Of a stretch of DNA of 46,511 nt, positions 45,415-46,511 are shown piece after piece. The stretch is taken from positions 1 to 46,511 of the forward strand of contig JBDHRV010000010.1 in the NCBI GenBank assembly GCA_039807745.1, written 5' to 3'. Origin of the DNA: JAEUMW01 sp039807745 (lineage in GTDB: Bacteria; Pseudomonadota; Gammaproteobacteria; Burkholderiales; JAEUMW01). The translations under genes were made by a program, and so were the position numbers. The notes beneath the pieces were generated by a model, which was given only the letters and a program-made list of their open reading frames with translations, made no database searches and was not told the DNA's origin. Position 1 is the stretch's first letter; every line of letters begins with the position of its first letter.

Positions 45415-46154
45415 CCAGAGCGCGAGGCAATCAAGAGCGCTCGTGGCAGGTCGTCCCCAAGGCCGTCTTGATCGGGATGGCTCTCTCGCTCGCCTTGCAG
45501 ATCGGTTGGCATGCGGTGCAGCCCGCACCGGTGGCGGTGGCTCGCGACCTGTCGGCCCCGCCGCCGCGAATGGCGCTCCGGGCGCTGAGCCTCGGCGATC
45601 CGATATTCCTGAGCTACGTGTTGCTGCTAAGGCTGCAGGCGTTCGACAATCAGCCGGGAATCAGCATTCCCTTCAAGGACCTCGACTACTCGAAGGTGAT
45701 CGGCTGGCTGGATGCCTCGCTCGACCTCGACCCTGTCAGCCAGTATCCCCTTCTGCTCGCAGCAACGGTGTATGCGCAGGTGCCCGACGAGCCGAAGCAA
45801 AGGGCAATGCTCGACTTCGTATTCCGACGCTTCCTCGACGACCCAGCGCGTCGCTGGCAATGGCTTGCTCATGCGTCGGTCATGGCGAGACACCGACTGC
45901 ACGATCTGCAGCTCGCTCTCAGGTACGCTCAGGCGTTAGCCGATCACGCGGCGGACGCTTCCATCCCGTCCTGGGCCCGCCAGATGCATATCTTCCTGCG
46001 CGCCGACATGGGTGAACACGAAGCCGCCAAGATCCTGCTCGGTGGCCTGCTTGCCGGCGGAACCGTGCAGGATCCGCATGAGATCGCGTTTCTCATGCAG
46101 CGCCTGGACGCACTCGAGAAAGCCGAGAAATCGTCGATTGAGTCGAAGAAATGA
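45411..46154 (+). CDS. Accessory protein coupled to the ABC permease
   Basis: A 247-residue protein with one N-terminal membrane helix (VVPKAVLIGMALSLALQIGW) and an otherwise all-helical periplasmic part (repeating pattern around SKVIGWLDASLDLDPVSQYP, RRFLDDPARRWQWLAHASVM, LALRYAQALADHA) that looks TPR-like. I do not recognise a named family. The GTG at 45411 overlaps the permease stop, so both are made together. Its place before the prepilin gene suggests a role like PilG, the third protein of the Myxococcus pilus transporter; this is inference. Confidence 0.7.
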   Translation: MTRARGNQERSWQVVPKAVLIGMALSLALQIGWHAVQPAPVAVARDLSAPPPRMALRALSLGDPIFLSYVLLLRLQAFDNQPGISIPFKDLDYSKVIGWLDASLDLDPVSQYPLLLAATVYAQVPDEPKQRAMLDFVFRRFLDDPARRWQWLAHASVMARHRLHDLQLALRYAQALADHAADASIPSWARQMHIFLRADMGEHEAAKILLGGLLAGGTVQDPHEIAFLMQRLDALEKAEKSSIESKK

Positions 46155-46197
46155 CGGTGTAAGGGCAACGGCCTCTTCAATCTCGCTTCTTTGCCGG

Positions 46198-46216
46198 GCT
46201 GCCCGCAGCGGGCGGC
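46198..46216 (+). terminator. Hairpin between permease operon and prepilin gene
   Basis: GCTGCCCG and CGGGCGGC form an 8-bp stem (one G-T pair) with a three-base loop, 44 bases after the accessory gene. No T-run follows on the plus strand, so it may pause or protect RNA rather than terminate fully. Confidence 0.4.
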
Positions 46217-46231
46217 GCCATAAAAAGATGG

Positions 46232-46248
46232 TTCCAGGCTCGATGGAA
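46232..46248. repeat. Short inverted repeat upstream of the sigma54 site
   Basis: TTCCA at 46232-46236 and TGGAA at 46244-46248 are inverted copies seven bases apart, about 16 bases before the -24 element. A regulator site is possible, but it is close to the promoter for an enhancer. Confidence 0.25.
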
Positions 46249-46263
46249 TGCCCCCAAATGCTT

Positions 46264-46279
46264 CGGCATGGGCTTTGCT
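46264..46279 (+). promoter_or_regulatory. Sigma54 promoter of the prepilin gene
   Basis: CGGCAT, five bases, then TTGCT. The -24 GG (46265-46266) and -12 GC (46277-46278) are ten bases apart, and the match to TGGCAC-N5-TTGCW is 4 of 6 plus 5 of 5. Initiation near 46291 leaves a 27-base leader before the ATG. pilA-type genes are commonly driven by sigma54 with an NtrC-type activator, and one is encoded at 28788. Confidence 0.7.
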
Positions 46280-46317
46280 ATATTGGCTTGACGAACTTTG
46301 CACGCTGGGACGGAAAC

Positions 46318-46511
46318 ATGAGGAAACAGACGGGTTTCACGCTGATCGAGATCGCGATCGTGCTGGTCATCATCGGCCTCCTCCTGGGTGGGATCCTGAA
46401 AGGGCAGGAGCTCATCACGGGTGCTAAGGTTCGCAACTTGATCTCTCAGGTCGACGGCGTGAAAGCGGCCTTCTTCGGTTTCCAGGATCGCTATCGCGCG
46501 TACCCGGGGGA
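46318..46511 (+). CDS. Type IV prepilin, probable major subunit (partial)
   Basis: The gene runs off the window after 64 codons. The leader MRKQTG is followed by FTLIEIAIVLVIIGLLLGG, a textbook class III signal with Glu5 and cleavage after Gly6, and by KGQELITGAKVRNLISQVDG. A prepilin peptidase (not in the window) would process it. Its own sigma54 promoter and short leader suggest high, regulated expression, so it is the best candidate for the main filament subunit (MshA-like). The 3' part is missing. Confidence 0.9.
   Translation, partial: MRKQTGFTLIEIAIVLVIIGLLLGGILKGQELITGAKVRNLISQVDGVKAAFFGFQDRYRAYPG

Noticed and set aside
46279..46284. TATATT as a sigma70 -10 box for the prepilin gene
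   Set aside because: It overlaps the much better sigma54 site and has no -35 partner.

Overview
The window is a dense, GC-rich stretch (G/C dominates third codon positions, and long antisense ORFs shadow most genes) from a Gram-negative proteobacterium. It most likely comes from a betaproteobacterium. The clues are gene order: petABC directly followed by sspA-sspB; mlaFEDCB, an ABC exporter, ibaG, murA, hisGDCBHAFIE, hinT and tatABC in one leftward array; the short form of HisG; and a PrsR-like activator. That assignment is inferred from synteny and protein style, not from a marker gene. No insertion sequence, prophage, CRISPR array or rRNA is visible. No gap without a gene exceeds 300 bases; the largest is 10687-10914.

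Left part (1-6738). A broken antitoxin-like remnant comes first, then a two-META-domain lipoprotein (-) divergent from a PQQ-type aldose sugar dehydrogenase (+). Next is a leftward three-gene unit with a 4-base overlap and a 6-base gap: a response regulator fused to a thioredoxin-reductase-like flavoprotein that lacks the redox cysteines, a cyclic-nucleotide-domain histidine kinase, and an AI-2E/PerM-type membrane protein.

Core part (6815-27792), nearly all leftward. tRNA-Thr(UGU) is followed upstream by sspB, sspA and the cytochrome bc1 genes petC, petB and petA. A Nif3-family gene is divergent from a DegS/AlgW-type serine protease. Then, read leftward from 27792: mlaF-E-D-C-B, a YadGH-like ABC exporter, ibaG, murA, hisG-D-C-B-H-A-F-I-E, hinT, tatA-B-C. 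Many junctions are ATGA or GTGA overlaps, so these genes are probably translated together. mlaA is absent, and HisG is the short form that needs HisZ, which is also not here.

Right part (27960-46511). This is the most interesting region, an MSHA-like type IV filament locus. In order it carries an ABC ATPase, a sigma54 activator resembling PrsR, an MshM/ExeA ATPase with a SPOR-like tail, an MshL lipoprotein secretin, an MshN-like TPR protein, an MshE ATPase with an N-terminal c-di-GMP-type motif, an MshG/GspF platform protein, MshI/J/K-like assembly proteins and two minor-pilin-like proteins sharing an LPCP domain. These are followed by a PrsK-like kinase on the opposite strand, an ABC permease, an accessory protein translationally coupled to it, and a classical prepilin cut off by the window end.

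Two good sigma54 promoters, before the secretin gene and before the prepilin gene, fit control by the local kinase/activator pair. The ABC genes resemble in layout the PilGHI transporter of Myxococcus xanthus type IV pili. I infer that the whole block builds one regulated surface filament or secretion machine.
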